Source: Clostridia bacterium
GTDB taxonomy: Bacteria; Bacillota; Clostridia; Oscillospirales; CAG-272
Assembly (NCBI GenBank): GCA_017464805.1
Contig: JAFTYE010000008.1
Span: forward strand, 62,001 to 126,000
DNA length: 64,000 nt
Direction of reading: 5' to 3'
Shown here: one piece after another, positions 41,808 to 49,698 of the stretch
Numbering within the stretch: the stretch's first letter is position 1
How the letters are laid out: each line of letters opens with the position of its first letter
The notes under the pieces: generated by a model
Told to the model about the DNA's origin: nothing
What the model saw: only the letters and a program-made list of their open reading frames with translations
The model's database searches: none
Program-made: the position numbers and the translations under genes

Positions 41808-43090
41808 TATGTCTTCCCCTCCCCGCGCGAAAGCGCATCGTAGTAGCCGCCCGTCTGCTTGATGGCGGCGGAGGTGGTGTAGAAATCCTCGCCCAGATCA
41901 AACACGCCGTCACGGTCGGTGATGTAGGTGGCGGGATAGGCAGGATGGTAACCCTTCATGGCTTCCCAGTTGACATAGTTCTGTCCGCCGTTGGACTCGA
42001 CCACACCGACCTTCATGCCCGCAAGGCGGGTGAGACGGGAGGCGACGCACTGGTTCCAGCTGACCATCACAGGGTTGACCGTGAGGTCGGCGCAGAAGGT
42101 GACCATGCCGTGCGCGGCGGCAAAGGTGTGCATACGAGAGGACATGGTCAAACCCTTGGCGATGGGCTTCAAGGTAAGGGCCTTGTAGCCGAGCGCGAAG
42201 CGTTCCTCAAGAGCCTCCATGTCATGCACGCTCTCGTCTGCGGCAACGCAGACGGGAAGGTCGCCGACGAATACGTGATTCTCCTCCGCAAAGGGTTCCT
42301 CGAGCAGGATGATGCGATCCAGGAAGCCGTTTTCGCGGCAAAAGTCGAGAAGATCGAGCAGGCGCTCCTTGCTGTCGTAGCGACCGTTCGCATCAAGGTA
42401 GTACAGAATTTTGCCGTCCTCGGTGTGAGAGGTTTGGATATCCTTAAGAGCGGTGTGAATTTCAAGCAAGCGGTTCTTATCCCACGCAAGCATCTTGGCG
42501 TAATCGCCATCCTTGTCGGGGTCAGAGCCGATCTTGATCTTAAACAGGGGGGTGTTGTTCTCCGCCATATTCACCACATCGGACACAAGCGCGCCGTAGG
42601 TGATGAGCGGGATGTTGGCCAGCTTGGTCTGACGCTCACCGTCAAAGGTGCAGATATCATCAAAGCCTGTCTTTCCCTCTTCTTTGAGGTAAAGCTGCCA
42701 GGCGGCAAAGTCCACGGGGACAAGGGCGTTGAGGACAAAGGTCTTGCTGACCCCCTCCAGTTTCGTGACCCTTTTGGCATAGGCGTATGCTTCGGGGAAA
42801 ATGGCGTCAAGAAGCTCACCGGGGTTGGCGAATTCACGGCCCACGATGAGATCGAGGGCGTATTTCGTCACCGAGAACATCATCTCGTTGCTGTCGGCTT
42901 CCCCGTAGGTCTTGAACACATTGGCATCCGACCACAGAACGCTCTGCACGCCAAGGCCGACACCCACGTTATTTTTGGTTTCGATACGCGCGGCGATCTG
43001 CCACAGGCAGGTCAGAGCGTTCCCCTTGAAACCGAAGGCGGTCTTTAGAGGCTCCTTTTCCACGCCGCAGGATGTGCTGACAATGTACAT
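41807..43090 (-). CDS. Enolase-superfamily enzyme (MLE/epimerase-like)
   Basis: A 427-residue member of the enolase superfamily. A capping N-terminal domain is followed by a barrel with the KIKIG lysine motif (K-x-K), metal ligands in YLDANGRYD, LLEEPFAEE and AADESVHD, and a late lysine in ALTLKPIAKG. These match the muconate-lactonizing/dipeptide-epimerase subgroup in active-site layout, but the N-terminal part is longer than usual. It should abstract a proton next to a carboxylate. The linkage with three Gfo/Idh proteins points to sugar-acid metabolism. Confidence 0.75.
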   Translation of the reverse strand: MYIVSTSCGVEKEPLKTAFGFKGNALTCLWQIAARIETKNNVGVGLGVQSVLWSDANVFKTYGEADSNEMMFSVTKYALDLIVGREFANPGELLDAIFPEAYAYAKRVTKLEGVSKTFVLNALVPVDFAAWQLYLKEEGKTGFDDICTFDGERQTKLANIPLITYGALVSDVVNMAENNTPLFKIKIGSDPDKDGDYAKMLAWDKNRLLEIHTALKDIQTSHTEDGKILYYLDANGRYDSKERLLDLLDFCRENGFLDRIILLEEPFAEENHVFVGDLPVCVAADESVHDMEALEERFALGYKALTLKPIAKGLTMSSRMHTFAAAHGMVTFCADLTVNPVMVSWNQCVASRLTRLAGMKVGVVESNGGQNYVNWEAMKGYHPAYPATYITDRDGVFDLGEDFYTTSAAIKQTGGYYDALSRGEGKT

Positions 43091-43116
43091 AGGTTATCCT
43101 TTCGTGGCAGGTATGA

Positions 43117-44067
43117 TCAATCCTGCAAATAGATGGGAGCGGACATCGGACCAACGCGATAACCGGCCTCGAAGGCATCGCCGTCAAAGCGAACGTTCGC
43201 CAGGTTTTCATCGTTGATGAGCACCTCACCGCATCCCTCGTCCTTGGACTTCTTGCCGGCAAGCAGGATCTTGACAGCATCGGTGATCTCCTTCATGGAG
43301 GCGATGATGCTGTCCTTACCCTCCATGACATTGGCGATTTGGTCGAGCAGGGCGCCGTATAGGTTATCGTTATTGATGGTGAAGGAGTAGTCCTTCGTGG
43401 TGGTCATGATGGCGGCGTGGAAGAGCATAAAACGGGGCTTTACGCAGTGATAGGAGGCGGTGGCGCCATTTGCAAAGCGGACAAAATAGTTTTCGTAGCT
43501 CTGGCCATCAATCTCGGTCGCACCGACGAAGGTGGTGCTGACAGGCTCGGACTGTGCAATACCGCAAATGCCCTCCACGGCGTGAATGGCGTAGTTGAAC
43601 TCGTCAACACCGACGGTGATGGACACATGCAGGAGCTTGCCCTTCTCCTCCGCGGGCATGTTCACAAACTCGACAACCTCGGGGCAGTAGCGGACGGAAG
43701 AGGAACCGAGGATCTTCGCACCTTTTGCTTGCAGCTCCATCAGCTTCTTGCAGTCGGCAAGGCAACCGACGATGGGCTTGTCGATAAACACGGGCTTGCC
43801 CGCATTGATGAAGGCCATAGCATAGTCCAGGTGCTTATCCCAGTTGCAGCCCTGCACAAAGCCGATATCCGCGTACTCGACCAACTCGTCGAGGGTAGAG
43901 CAGATCTTGTCCAGCTTTGCATTCTTTGCAAACGCCTCTACTTCTTCTTTACCGCGGAAGCCCTCGTTATACACAGCGGCATAGCGCATACGGTTCCCTT
44001 TTGCGAGAACACGAGAAAACATTTTCGGATGCGAAACATCGATATTCACCAAACCAATTTTAACCAT
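43117..44067 (-). CDS. Gfo/Idh/MocA-like protein lacking the GxGxxG motif (3)
   Basis: A 316-residue protein of Gfo/Idh/MocA layout. The first strand reads VKIGLVNIDVSHPKMFSRVL instead of the usual GxGxxG/A loop, while the lysine motif is kept as IDKPIVGC and the C-terminal domain is complete. NAD binding may therefore be altered or absent. The frame starts at a GTG (44076), but AGGGAG eight bases before the ATG at 44067 decides the start. It is the first gene of the cluster. Confidence 0.78.
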   Translation of the reverse strand: MVKIGLVNIDVSHPKMFSRVLAKGNRMRYAAVYNEGFRGKEEVEAFAKNAKLDKICSTLDELVEYADIGFVQGCNWDKHLDYAMAFINAGKPVFIDKPIVGCLADCKKLMELQAKGAKILGSSSVRYCPEVVEFVNMPAEEKGKLLHVSITVGVDEFNYAIHAVEGICGIAQSEPVSTTFVGATEIDGQSYENYFVRFANGATASYHCVKPRFMLFHAAIMTTTKDYSFTINNDNLYGALLDQIANVMEGKDSIIASMKEITDAVKILLAGKKSKDEGCGEVLINDENLANVRFDGDAFEAGYRVGPMSAPIYLQD

Positions 44068-44385
44068 AACATTCACTCCCTGAATTTATATTGATGGAAT
44101 TTGGCAACCGAGCCGAAAAAAGGCTGTTCCGATTGCAGTTCCATTGTAGCATAGTTTGGCAAAAAATGCTTTACACGAAATTGTTTTTTTCAGATTGCCA
44201 AAAACAGGCCGTGTTTTTCCTTGTTTGCATCTCCTTTCGAAAACGAAAGCGTAGCAAAAAAGCAGAATCCTTCAGTTTTTTCAAAAAACGGTTGGCTTTC
44301 GGACTTCCTCGTCTTTTTACACTTAATTGTGATTGGGCCCTTTTTCCTCACGTGTATTTTTTCGTGATTGTTCCTTTTTCGTCAT
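44068..44385. other. AT-rich intergenic stretch
   Basis: It holds an extended -10 promoter element for the Gfo/Idh cluster on the minus strand (TGCTACAAT, 44143-44151; no good -35 box). The remainder, 44150-44385, is AT-rich with homopolymer runs; I see no gene or stable structure there. Confidence 0.5.
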
Positions 44386-44424
44386 CAAAAAAATCACCCC
44401 CGCAACGTGCGGGGGTGATTTTTT
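44386..44424. terminator. Terminator of the ABC transporter operon
   Basis: A near-perfect AAAAAAATCACCCCCGCA / TGCGGGGGTGATTTTTTT hairpin, immediately downstream of the ATPase gene stop. Confidence 0.9.
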
Positions 44425-44426
44425 TA

Positions 44427-45242
44427 TCAGGAAAGCAGGGCACGGTCGCTTGCGAATTCCTCGCCCGACACGCGGGAGAACATAGCAAGCAGAGTCTCGA
44501 CGGTGAGGTTTTTCTTTTCCTCGCCTGCGATATCCAAAATGACCTTGCCATCCTTGAGCATGATCAGGCGATTGCCGTGCTCGATGGCATCACGCATGTT
44601 GTGCGTGACCATCAGGGTGGTAAGCCCAGCCTCGGCGACGATCTCTTCGGTGATCTCCAGCACCTTGGCGGCGGTCTTGGGGTCAAGAGCCGCGGTATGC
44701 TCGTCGAGGAGTAGCATCTTGGGCTGCACAAGAGTCGCCATCAGCAGGGTCAGTGCCTGACGCTGACCCCCCGAGAGCAGGCCGACCTTGGAGCTCATGC
44801 GCTCCTCAAGGCCCAGCCCCAGGCGGGCAAGTTCCTTGGCGTAGAGCTCTCGTTCCTTGGCGGAAATTTCCCAGCGCAGGCCGTGCCGCTTATCGCGGCG
44901 GTAGGCAAGCGAGAGATTTTCGGCGATCTCCATATTCGGGGCGGTACCCATCATCGGATCCTGAAACACGCGGCCGAAGTAACGCGCGCGGCGATGCTCG
45001 GGCAGGAACGTGATGTCCTTGCCGTCCAGAATGATCTCGCCCTCGTCTAGTGGGAAAACGCCGGTCAAGGCATTCATGAGCGTGCTTTTACCCGCGCCGT
45101 TACCACCGATGACGGTGATAAAATCACCGCGGTTGATGGTCAAGGATAGGTTGTCCAGCGCGCGCTTTTCATTGATCGTACCACCGTGAAAGATCTTGGT
45201 GATACCGCGGATCTCCAGCATGGGGGTGTTCTTTTCTTCCAT
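44427..45242 (-). CDS. ABC transporter ATP-binding protein (TrpZ-like)
   Basis: A 271-residue ATPase with GGNGAGKSTLMNAL (Walker A), LLSGGQRQALTLLMA (signature), LLLDEHTAALD (Walker B) and MVTHNMRDA (switch His). It energises uptake through the permease encoded just upstream. The start at 45242 lies one base beyond the permease stop, with its GGGGGG ribosome binding site inside the permease gene. It is the third gene of a binding protein-permease-ATPase operon. Confidence 0.92.
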   Translation of the reverse strand: MEEKNTPMLEIRGITKIFHGGTINEKRALDNLSLTINRGDFITVIGGNGAGKSTLMNALTGVFPLDEGEIILDGKDITFLPEHRRARYFGRVFQDPMMGTAPNMEIAENLSLAYRRDKRHGLRWEISAKERELYAKELARLGLGLEERMSSKVGLLSGGQRQALTLLMATLVQPKMLLLDEHTAALDPKTAAKVLEITEEIVAEAGLTTLMVTHNMRDAIEHGNRLIMLKDGKVILDIAGEEKKNLTVETLLAMFSRVSGEEFASDRALLS

Positions 45243-45243
45243 A

Positions 45244-46164
45244 TCACGCACCCCCCTTCTTGTGGCTACCACGGTGCTTGATGGCTTTTTTTGCGCTGTC
45301 CAAAATGGCGGAAAGGCCGAGTGCCACCGTGATCACAAGCGCGGTGAGCAGCTTGAGATTGTCGGGAGACATGATGTTGGCATCGATGATGACCGTCACG
45401 ATCACGCGGTAGATCACCGCGCCGATCGCCACACCGAACAGACGCAGCACGAATCCGCGGGCACGCTTGAAGATGGTTTCGCCGATAATGATGGAGGCAA
45501 GCGCGATGACGATCGCGCCGACACCCATGGTAGAGTTTGCGGAGGATTGATACTGACAGAGCATGCTGCCGCCCACGGCCACCAGGCCATTGGAGAGCGC
45601 AAGCCCAAGGATCTTGGCATTGTCGGTATTGACCCCCTGTGCACGGCACATTTTTTCATTATCACCCGTCGCACGGACGGTACAGCCGAGCTCGGTCCCG
45701 AGGAACCAGTACAGAGCGTATACCACCAAAATGACCAGCAGAACGCCGATTATCAGGGCGGAATAGCGGCGGCCGATCTCGAGCAGGCCGTTGACCTGAT
45801 CGTACAGCGTGTTATGTTTGCCGATATTAATGTTCGGGCTCTGCATGATCATCAGATTCACGGAAAAGAGGGCAGTCATGGTCAGAATGCCCGCAAGGAT
45901 CGGCGGGATCTTCAGCTTGGTGTGCAAAAGACCCGTCACGATACCGACAATACAACCCGCGAAGAAAGCACAGATCACCGAGAGAGCAGGGGGAACACCT
46001 CCCGCGATGAGCACGCCGGAAACCGCCGCGCCGCAGGTGAAGCAGCCCTCACAGGACAGATCGGCAAAATCCAGAAGGCGGAAGGAAATGAATACCCCCA
46101 ACGCCACAAAGGCCCAGATCAATCCCTGGCAAGCACCCGTAAGAAGCGTATCGAAAGACAACAT
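45244..46164 (-). CDS. ABC transporter permease (TrpY-like)
   Basis: A 306-residue membrane permease with eight or nine hydrophobic segments, related to branched-chain amino acid/LivH-type permeases. The family landmarks ALGVFISFRLLDFADLSCEG and the ATPase-contact loop ATGDNEKMCRAQGVNTD (EAA-like) are both in the usual order. It lies 21 bases after the binding-protein gene. In contrast to its binding protein, it shows no rearrangement. Confidence 0.9.
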   Translation of the reverse strand: MLSFDTLLTGACQGLIWAFVALGVFISFRLLDFADLSCEGCFTCGAAVSGVLIAGGVPPALSVICAFFAGCIVGIVTGLLHTKLKIPPILAGILTMTALFSVNLMIMQSPNINIGKHNTLYDQVNGLLEIGRRYSALIIGVLLVILVVYALYWFLGTELGCTVRATGDNEKMCRAQGVNTDNAKILGLALSNGLVAVGGSMLCQYQSSANSTMGVGAIVIALASIIIGETIFKRARGFVLRLFGVAIGAVIYRVIVTVIIDANIMSPDNLKLLTALVITVALGLSAILDSAKKAIKHRGSHKKGGA

Positions 46165-46185
46165 AGTGGATGGTAACCTTTCTGA

Positions 46186-47220
46186 TTAGCCCTTGTTGAC
46201 CGTGTGGATGTTGGCGGCACCGTTTGCCAGAGCATTGTCGGTGGGAACATAAACGAGGTCAACGCCTGCATTCTTCAAGGCAACGAAGGCGGATTCGAGG
46301 TCGTTGATATCGCTGATGCCGCGAACCTCGTAGGTGTAGCCGAGATCCTCGCAGGCGGCCTTACCGAGGTCTACCTGGAAGATAGAGTTGGTCTCGCCGG
46401 AGGAATAGAGGAAGCCGATCTTCACATCGTCCTTGCCGAGCAGCTCACCTGCCAGCTCGATCTGCTTGGCAACGGGGTTGATGTCCGACACGCCGGAGAC
46501 ATTGGCACCGGGGGCATCCATGCTGGCAACCAGGCCCTCACCGACAGGGTTGGTAACGGCGCAGAAGAGGACGGGGATCTTGTTCTCGCGGGTTGCGTTG
46601 GCGGCAGCCACGGAGGAGGAGGTAGCGATGGTGTAAATAAGGTCAACGTTCTGGTTGACGAAGGTCTCGGCGATGGTGATGTTGTTGGAATCCTCACCGC
46701 TTGCGTTGCGGTCAAGAACCTGAACAGTCTTGCCTGCCGCCTTCATACGGACGGAAAGCTGATCCTGGAAGCCTTTGTTGGACTGGTCGAGAGCCACGTG
46801 CTGTACCAGCTGCAGGATGCCGACAGTGAAGTCTGCACCGCTCTCCACGATGGCGTCGGTACGGGTCACCTGGGGGGCGGCACCACCCTCTGCACGGTCA
46901 AGGATGGCTTGCGGGATAGTAAAGCCGATCTCCTCGGCCAGCTCGGGGTTTACGTACAGGGAGGGATTGGGGTCGGTCTGTACGGGCATGGTGGAAACGT
47001 TTGCGCCGTCCAGCAGGATATCGGCGGCCATATCGCCTGCCTTGACACCCAGGCTGTAGTAGTCAACGCCGTAGGTAGCGACGCCGCACTGCTCGGTCAT
47101 GCCGGTCTCGCCGCACACAACGGGAACAGGGCCGGTGCTGCCGCCGCAGGCAGTCATGGTGACGGGGACAGCGAGGCACACCAGTGCCAATACGATGGAG
47201 AGAATTTTCTTTGCGTTCAT
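46186..47220 (-). CDS. ABC solute-binding lipoprotein (TrpX-like), circularly permuted
   Basis: A 344-residue lipoprotein (lipobox MTAC, Cys at about 25). In TrpX/ABC_sub_bind proteins the mature chain begins with a strand like FTVGILQLVQHVALD and ends with VPVVCGE...GVATYGVDYYSLG...IP. Here the order is swapped: PVPVVCGETGM...GFTIPQAIL occupies about residues 31-105, a linker (GGAAPQVTRTDAIVESGA) follows, and DFTVGILQLV through VPTDNALANGAANIHTVNKG runs to the stop. The break falls in one loop of the C-terminal lobe. AAGGAG precedes the ATG. Likely ligand: an aromatic amino acid, judging from the T-box. Confidence 0.85.
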   Translation of the reverse strand: MNAKKILSIVLALVCLAVPVTMTACGGSTGPVPVVCGETGMTEQCGVATYGVDYYSLGVKAGDMAADILLDGANVSTMPVQTDPNPSLYVNPELAEEIGFTIPQAILDRAEGGAAPQVTRTDAIVESGADFTVGILQLVQHVALDQSNKGFQDQLSVRMKAAGKTVQVLDRNASGEDSNNITIAETFVNQNVDLIYTIATSSSVAAANATRENKIPVLFCAVTNPVGEGLVASMDAPGANVSGVSDINPVAKQIELAGELLGKDDVKIGFLYSSGETNSIFQVDLGKAACEDLGYTYEVRGISDINDLESAFVALKNAGVDLVYVPTDNALANGAANIHTVNKG

Positions 47221-47262
47221 GATGTTGCTCCTTTATGTAAAAATTTATTGGGGAAACGAAAC

Positions 47263-47518
47263 AAAAAAATGCCCCCATACCCAACAGGTACAGAGACGAG
47301 CAAGCCGTGATACCACTCTGCTTCACCGTTTTTTTGCAAAAACGGCCTCACGAACGCCAATCAGCGTCCCCGCGATATAACGGTCGCACCCGGCAAGACC
47401 TACTTTGGTTCAGCCCGCAGCTCCCAAAACGAATTTCACCCGACGCCACCTCTGCCTTGCACCGACCGGCATTTCTCTGCACGCGCTTTTCGGGGTACTC
47501 CCTTTCTGATCATCGCCT
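47263..47518 (-). ncRNA. T-box riboswitch, phenylalanine (UUC) specifier
   Basis: The leader of the ABC transporter operon. On the minus strand, stem I begins with AGTACCCCGA, has the distal loop GGTCGGTGCAAGGC, and returns through TCGGGTGAAA-TTC-GTTTTGGGAGC, which aligns with the GAA-N-specifier layout of known T-boxes; the specifier UUC is at 47431-47433. A CCGTTTTTGCAAAAAAACGG stem III follows. The T-box AGAGTGGTATCACGG is at 47305-47319, with UGGU pairing to an A73 tRNA. The terminator (GTCTCTGTACC / GGTATGGGGGC) ends in ATTTTTTTG. Start of transcription is expected near 47520. Confidence 0.82.
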
Positions 47519-47526
47519 ATGCTAAA

Positions 47527-47555
47527 ATAATAGCACCGTTTCGCCGTTTTGTCAA
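47527..47555 (-). promoter_or_regulatory. Promoter for the T-box/ABC transporter operon
   Basis: Minus strand TTGACA (47550-47555), 17-base spacer, TATTAT (47527-47532). A second TTGACA lies 12 bases further upstream. Confidence 0.85.
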
Positions 47556-47649
47556 GTGTTTTGTCAAGTATTCATCAAGTATTTTTTTTGGCAACGGAGA
47601 AAGAACAAGGGTATTTGCGATCCAAACACCACAAATATTATTAAATATA

Positions 47650-47678
47650 TTGACAAGATACCATTTTTTTGGTAAAAT
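47650..47678 (+). promoter_or_regulatory. Promoter for the CPBP protease gene, with internal dyad
   Basis: TTGACA (47650-47655), 17-base spacer, TAAAAT (47673-47678). The spacer holds an inverted repeat, TACCA-N6-TGGTA (47659-47674), positioned where a repressor would block polymerase. Confidence 0.7.
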
Positions 47679-47731
47679 AAAAGGGCATTATCATATTTTA
47701 GTGAACACCCCATTAAAAAGGAGGCGCGGCG

Positions 47732-48760
47732 ATGAACACAGAAAACGGCACGATCGCCCTTCCCCCCTCGGCAGATGGTAATTCTCTTCGCCGCGCGGCT
47801 TGGTGGTCCTACTTCCGCGTGGGTCTGGGACTATTTCTCTTCTCCCTGATCCCGCAGGTACTGGCCATCGCGCTTTCCTTCGTTTTACCACTCGTGGCAC
47901 CCGAGGTCATTGCTTTTCCGCTTTTTACGTGGATCTTACAGGTAGTGCTGATGTACGGTATCGCCTTTCCGGTGGCGTATGTTGTGATTGGCCGTCCCTC
48001 TCTTCCCTTTCCGAATGAGGGGAGCCATCCGCCCTTTTTGCTTTTCTTTACCGTGTTCTGCCTGCTCTCCACGACGGCGCGCCTCGGATCGCTGATCGGC
48101 GAGACGCTGATGATGGCTGTGGAGGCGATTAGTGGCATCCCGCAGAGCAATCCCGTGACCGACATGCTGAGCGACACGCCGTTGTGGGTCATTTTCGTTG
48201 TCGTGGTGGTACTCGGGCCTGTGGTGGAGGAGCTTCTTTTCCGCCATGCGGTGATGCGGCGGTTACTTCCCTTCGGAGAGAAGAACGCCATTTTCTTCTC
48301 CGCTGTTGCCTTCGGTCTGATGCACGGCAATTTCTATCAGCTCTTTTACACGGTCGGCATGGGTGTGCTGATCGGTTACTTATACGCGCGCACGCGCATG
48401 GTGATTTATCCCATCCTGTTGCACATGCTATACAATTTCATGGGATCGATTCTGCCGCTTACCTTCACCTCCTCTCTCGAGGATCTGCTCACGCAGATAG
48501 AGAGCGGAACGCTGACCCCCATGCTCCTGTTGCAAAATGCCCTGCCCTTGTGCGGCATGCTGCTGTATGTGGTGCTGGTGCTTGGGCTTTCGGTGACGGG
48601 TGTGATTCTTTTGCCAGTTTATTACAAGCGCATTCATTTCGCGCCCTGCCCTCACCCCCTTCGCACGTCCGAGCACGTGCGCGCCTGCTTTGCGAACGTG
48701 GGCGTTATTCTGTTCATTTTGATGGCCTGCTTTGAGCTGGTATTATCTCTTATCCCTTAA
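47732..48760 (+). CDS. CPBP family intramembrane metalloprotease
   Basis: A 342-residue membrane protein with about eight spans. The CPBP (Abi/CAAX) motifs are [13 protein letters not shown] (Glu-Glu and Arg) and [11 protein letters not shown] (His), followed by the third conserved region in YNFMGS. Such glutamic intramembrane proteases process prenylated or bacteriocin-related peptides, but most bacterial members have no known substrate. AAGGAGG precedes the ATG. cysE follows after 22 bases. Confidence 0.85.
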   Translation: MNTENGTIALPPSADGNSLRRAAWWSYFRVGLGLFLFSLIPQVLAIALSFVLPLVAPEVIAFPLFTWILQVVLMYGIAFPVAYVVIGRPSLPFPNEGSHPPFLLFFTVFCLLSTTARLGSLIGETLMMAVEAISGIPQSNPVTDMLSDTPLWVIFVVVVVLGPVVEELLFRHAVMRRLLPFGEKNAIFFSAVAFGLMHGNFYQLFYTVGMGVLIGYLYARTRMVIYPILLHMLYNFMGSILPLTFTSSLEDLLTQIESGTLTPMLLLQNALPLCGMLLYVVLVLGLSVTGVILLPVYYKRIHFAPCPHPLRTSEHVRACFANVGVILFILMACFELVLSLIP

Positions 48761-48782
48761 TCCAAACGAAAGGAATCCCGCT

Positions 48783-49604
48783 ATGGAATACCCATCCACC
48801 AAGGAGGCTCTTTTGCGTGCGGCAAACGTGCTGGCACAGAAAAATGCAACCTCCGCAAGCCCGATACGCCCCGCCTTCGGCGCTCGTATCCTACGCTTCT
48901 TGAATCTGACACGCGCAGCCATGTACCCAACGGTCTTTGCAGGGGATGCCGGCGTGTGCGAGGCACAGGCCCTGGCCGCGGCAGCGGAGGAGCTTGCCTC
49001 CCTGCTTTCGGAAACGGTCGAGGACCACTCCCGGCACGAGGGCATCATGACGTGCTTTTTCGAGCGTCTGCCCATTGTGCGCGAGATACTGGACACCGAT
49101 GTGCAGGCCGCCTACGAGGGCGACCCCGCCGCACGCTGCGCGGAGGAGATCATGCTGGCCTATCCCGCCTTTGAGGCAATCAGCATATACCGCCTGGCCC
49201 ACGAGCTGTACGTGTTGGGCGTTCCGCTTATTCCCCGCATGATGACCGAGCACGCACACAAAAGCACGGGTGTGGATATCCACCCCGGGGCAACGATCGG
49301 ACGCTATTTCTTCATTGACCACGCCACGGGGGTTGTTGTGGGGGAAACCTGCACCATCGGCGATCACGTGAAGCTTTACCAAGGCGTGACTCTGGGTGCC
49401 AAGAGCTTTGAACTGGACGAAAACGGCAATCCCGTCAAGGGCATCAAACGGCATCCCGACATCGGCAATCACGTTGTCATATACGCAAACGCCACCATCC
49501 TTGGAGGAAGCACCGTCATTGGCGATCATTCCACCATTGGCGGCAACGTCTGGCTTACCCATTCGGTCGAGCCGGGCAGCACCGTGTACTACCGCGGACA
49601 ATAA
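48783..49604 (+). CDS. cysE: Serine O-acetyltransferase
   Basis: A 273-residue enzyme for the first step of cysteine synthesis (serine + acetyl-CoA). The N-terminal helical domain is about 1-165. The left-handed beta-helix has [26 protein letters not shown] (active-site His and Asp) and [20 protein letters not shown] hexapeptide repeats, ending in [10 protein letters not shown]. An EpsC/SrpG-like insertion ([18 protein letters not shown]) lies between repeats. AAAGGA precedes the ATG at 48783; the upstream open frame overlaps the protease gene end. Confidence 0.92.
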   Translation: MEYPSTKEALLRAANVLAQKNATSASPIRPAFGARILRFLNLTRAAMYPTVFAGDAGVCEAQALAAAAEELASLLSETVEDHSRHEGIMTCFFERLPIVREILDTDVQAAYEGDPAARCAEEIMLAYPAFEAISIYRLAHELYVLGVPLIPRMMTEHAHKSTGVDIHPGATIGRYFFIDHATGVVVGETCTIGDHVKLYQGVTLGAKSFELDENGNPVKGIKRHPDIGNHVVIYANATILGGSTVIGDHSTIGGNVWLTHSVEPGSTVYYRGQ

Positions 49605-49698
49605 ACCCGATCCCGGCCGTACAAAAGCACAGGGCATTGCTTTTGACGGCTTTGCGTTTTCAAAACGAAGATCCCAAGAAACAAAAAAGGAGCGCCCC

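Noticed and set aside
46186-47220. Assembly error as the explanation for the permuted binding protein
   Set aside because: Cannot be excluded without reads, but signal peptide, linker, stop and operon spacing are all clean, and no leftover gene fragment lies nearby, so I keep the permutation as the main reading.
47425-47440. TGG next to the specifier region, which would make the T-box tryptophan-specific
   Set aside because: It lies too close to the conserved GAGC segment and out of register with the GAA-N-codon layout, which fits UUC; UGGU in the T-box also disagrees with a G73 tRNA.
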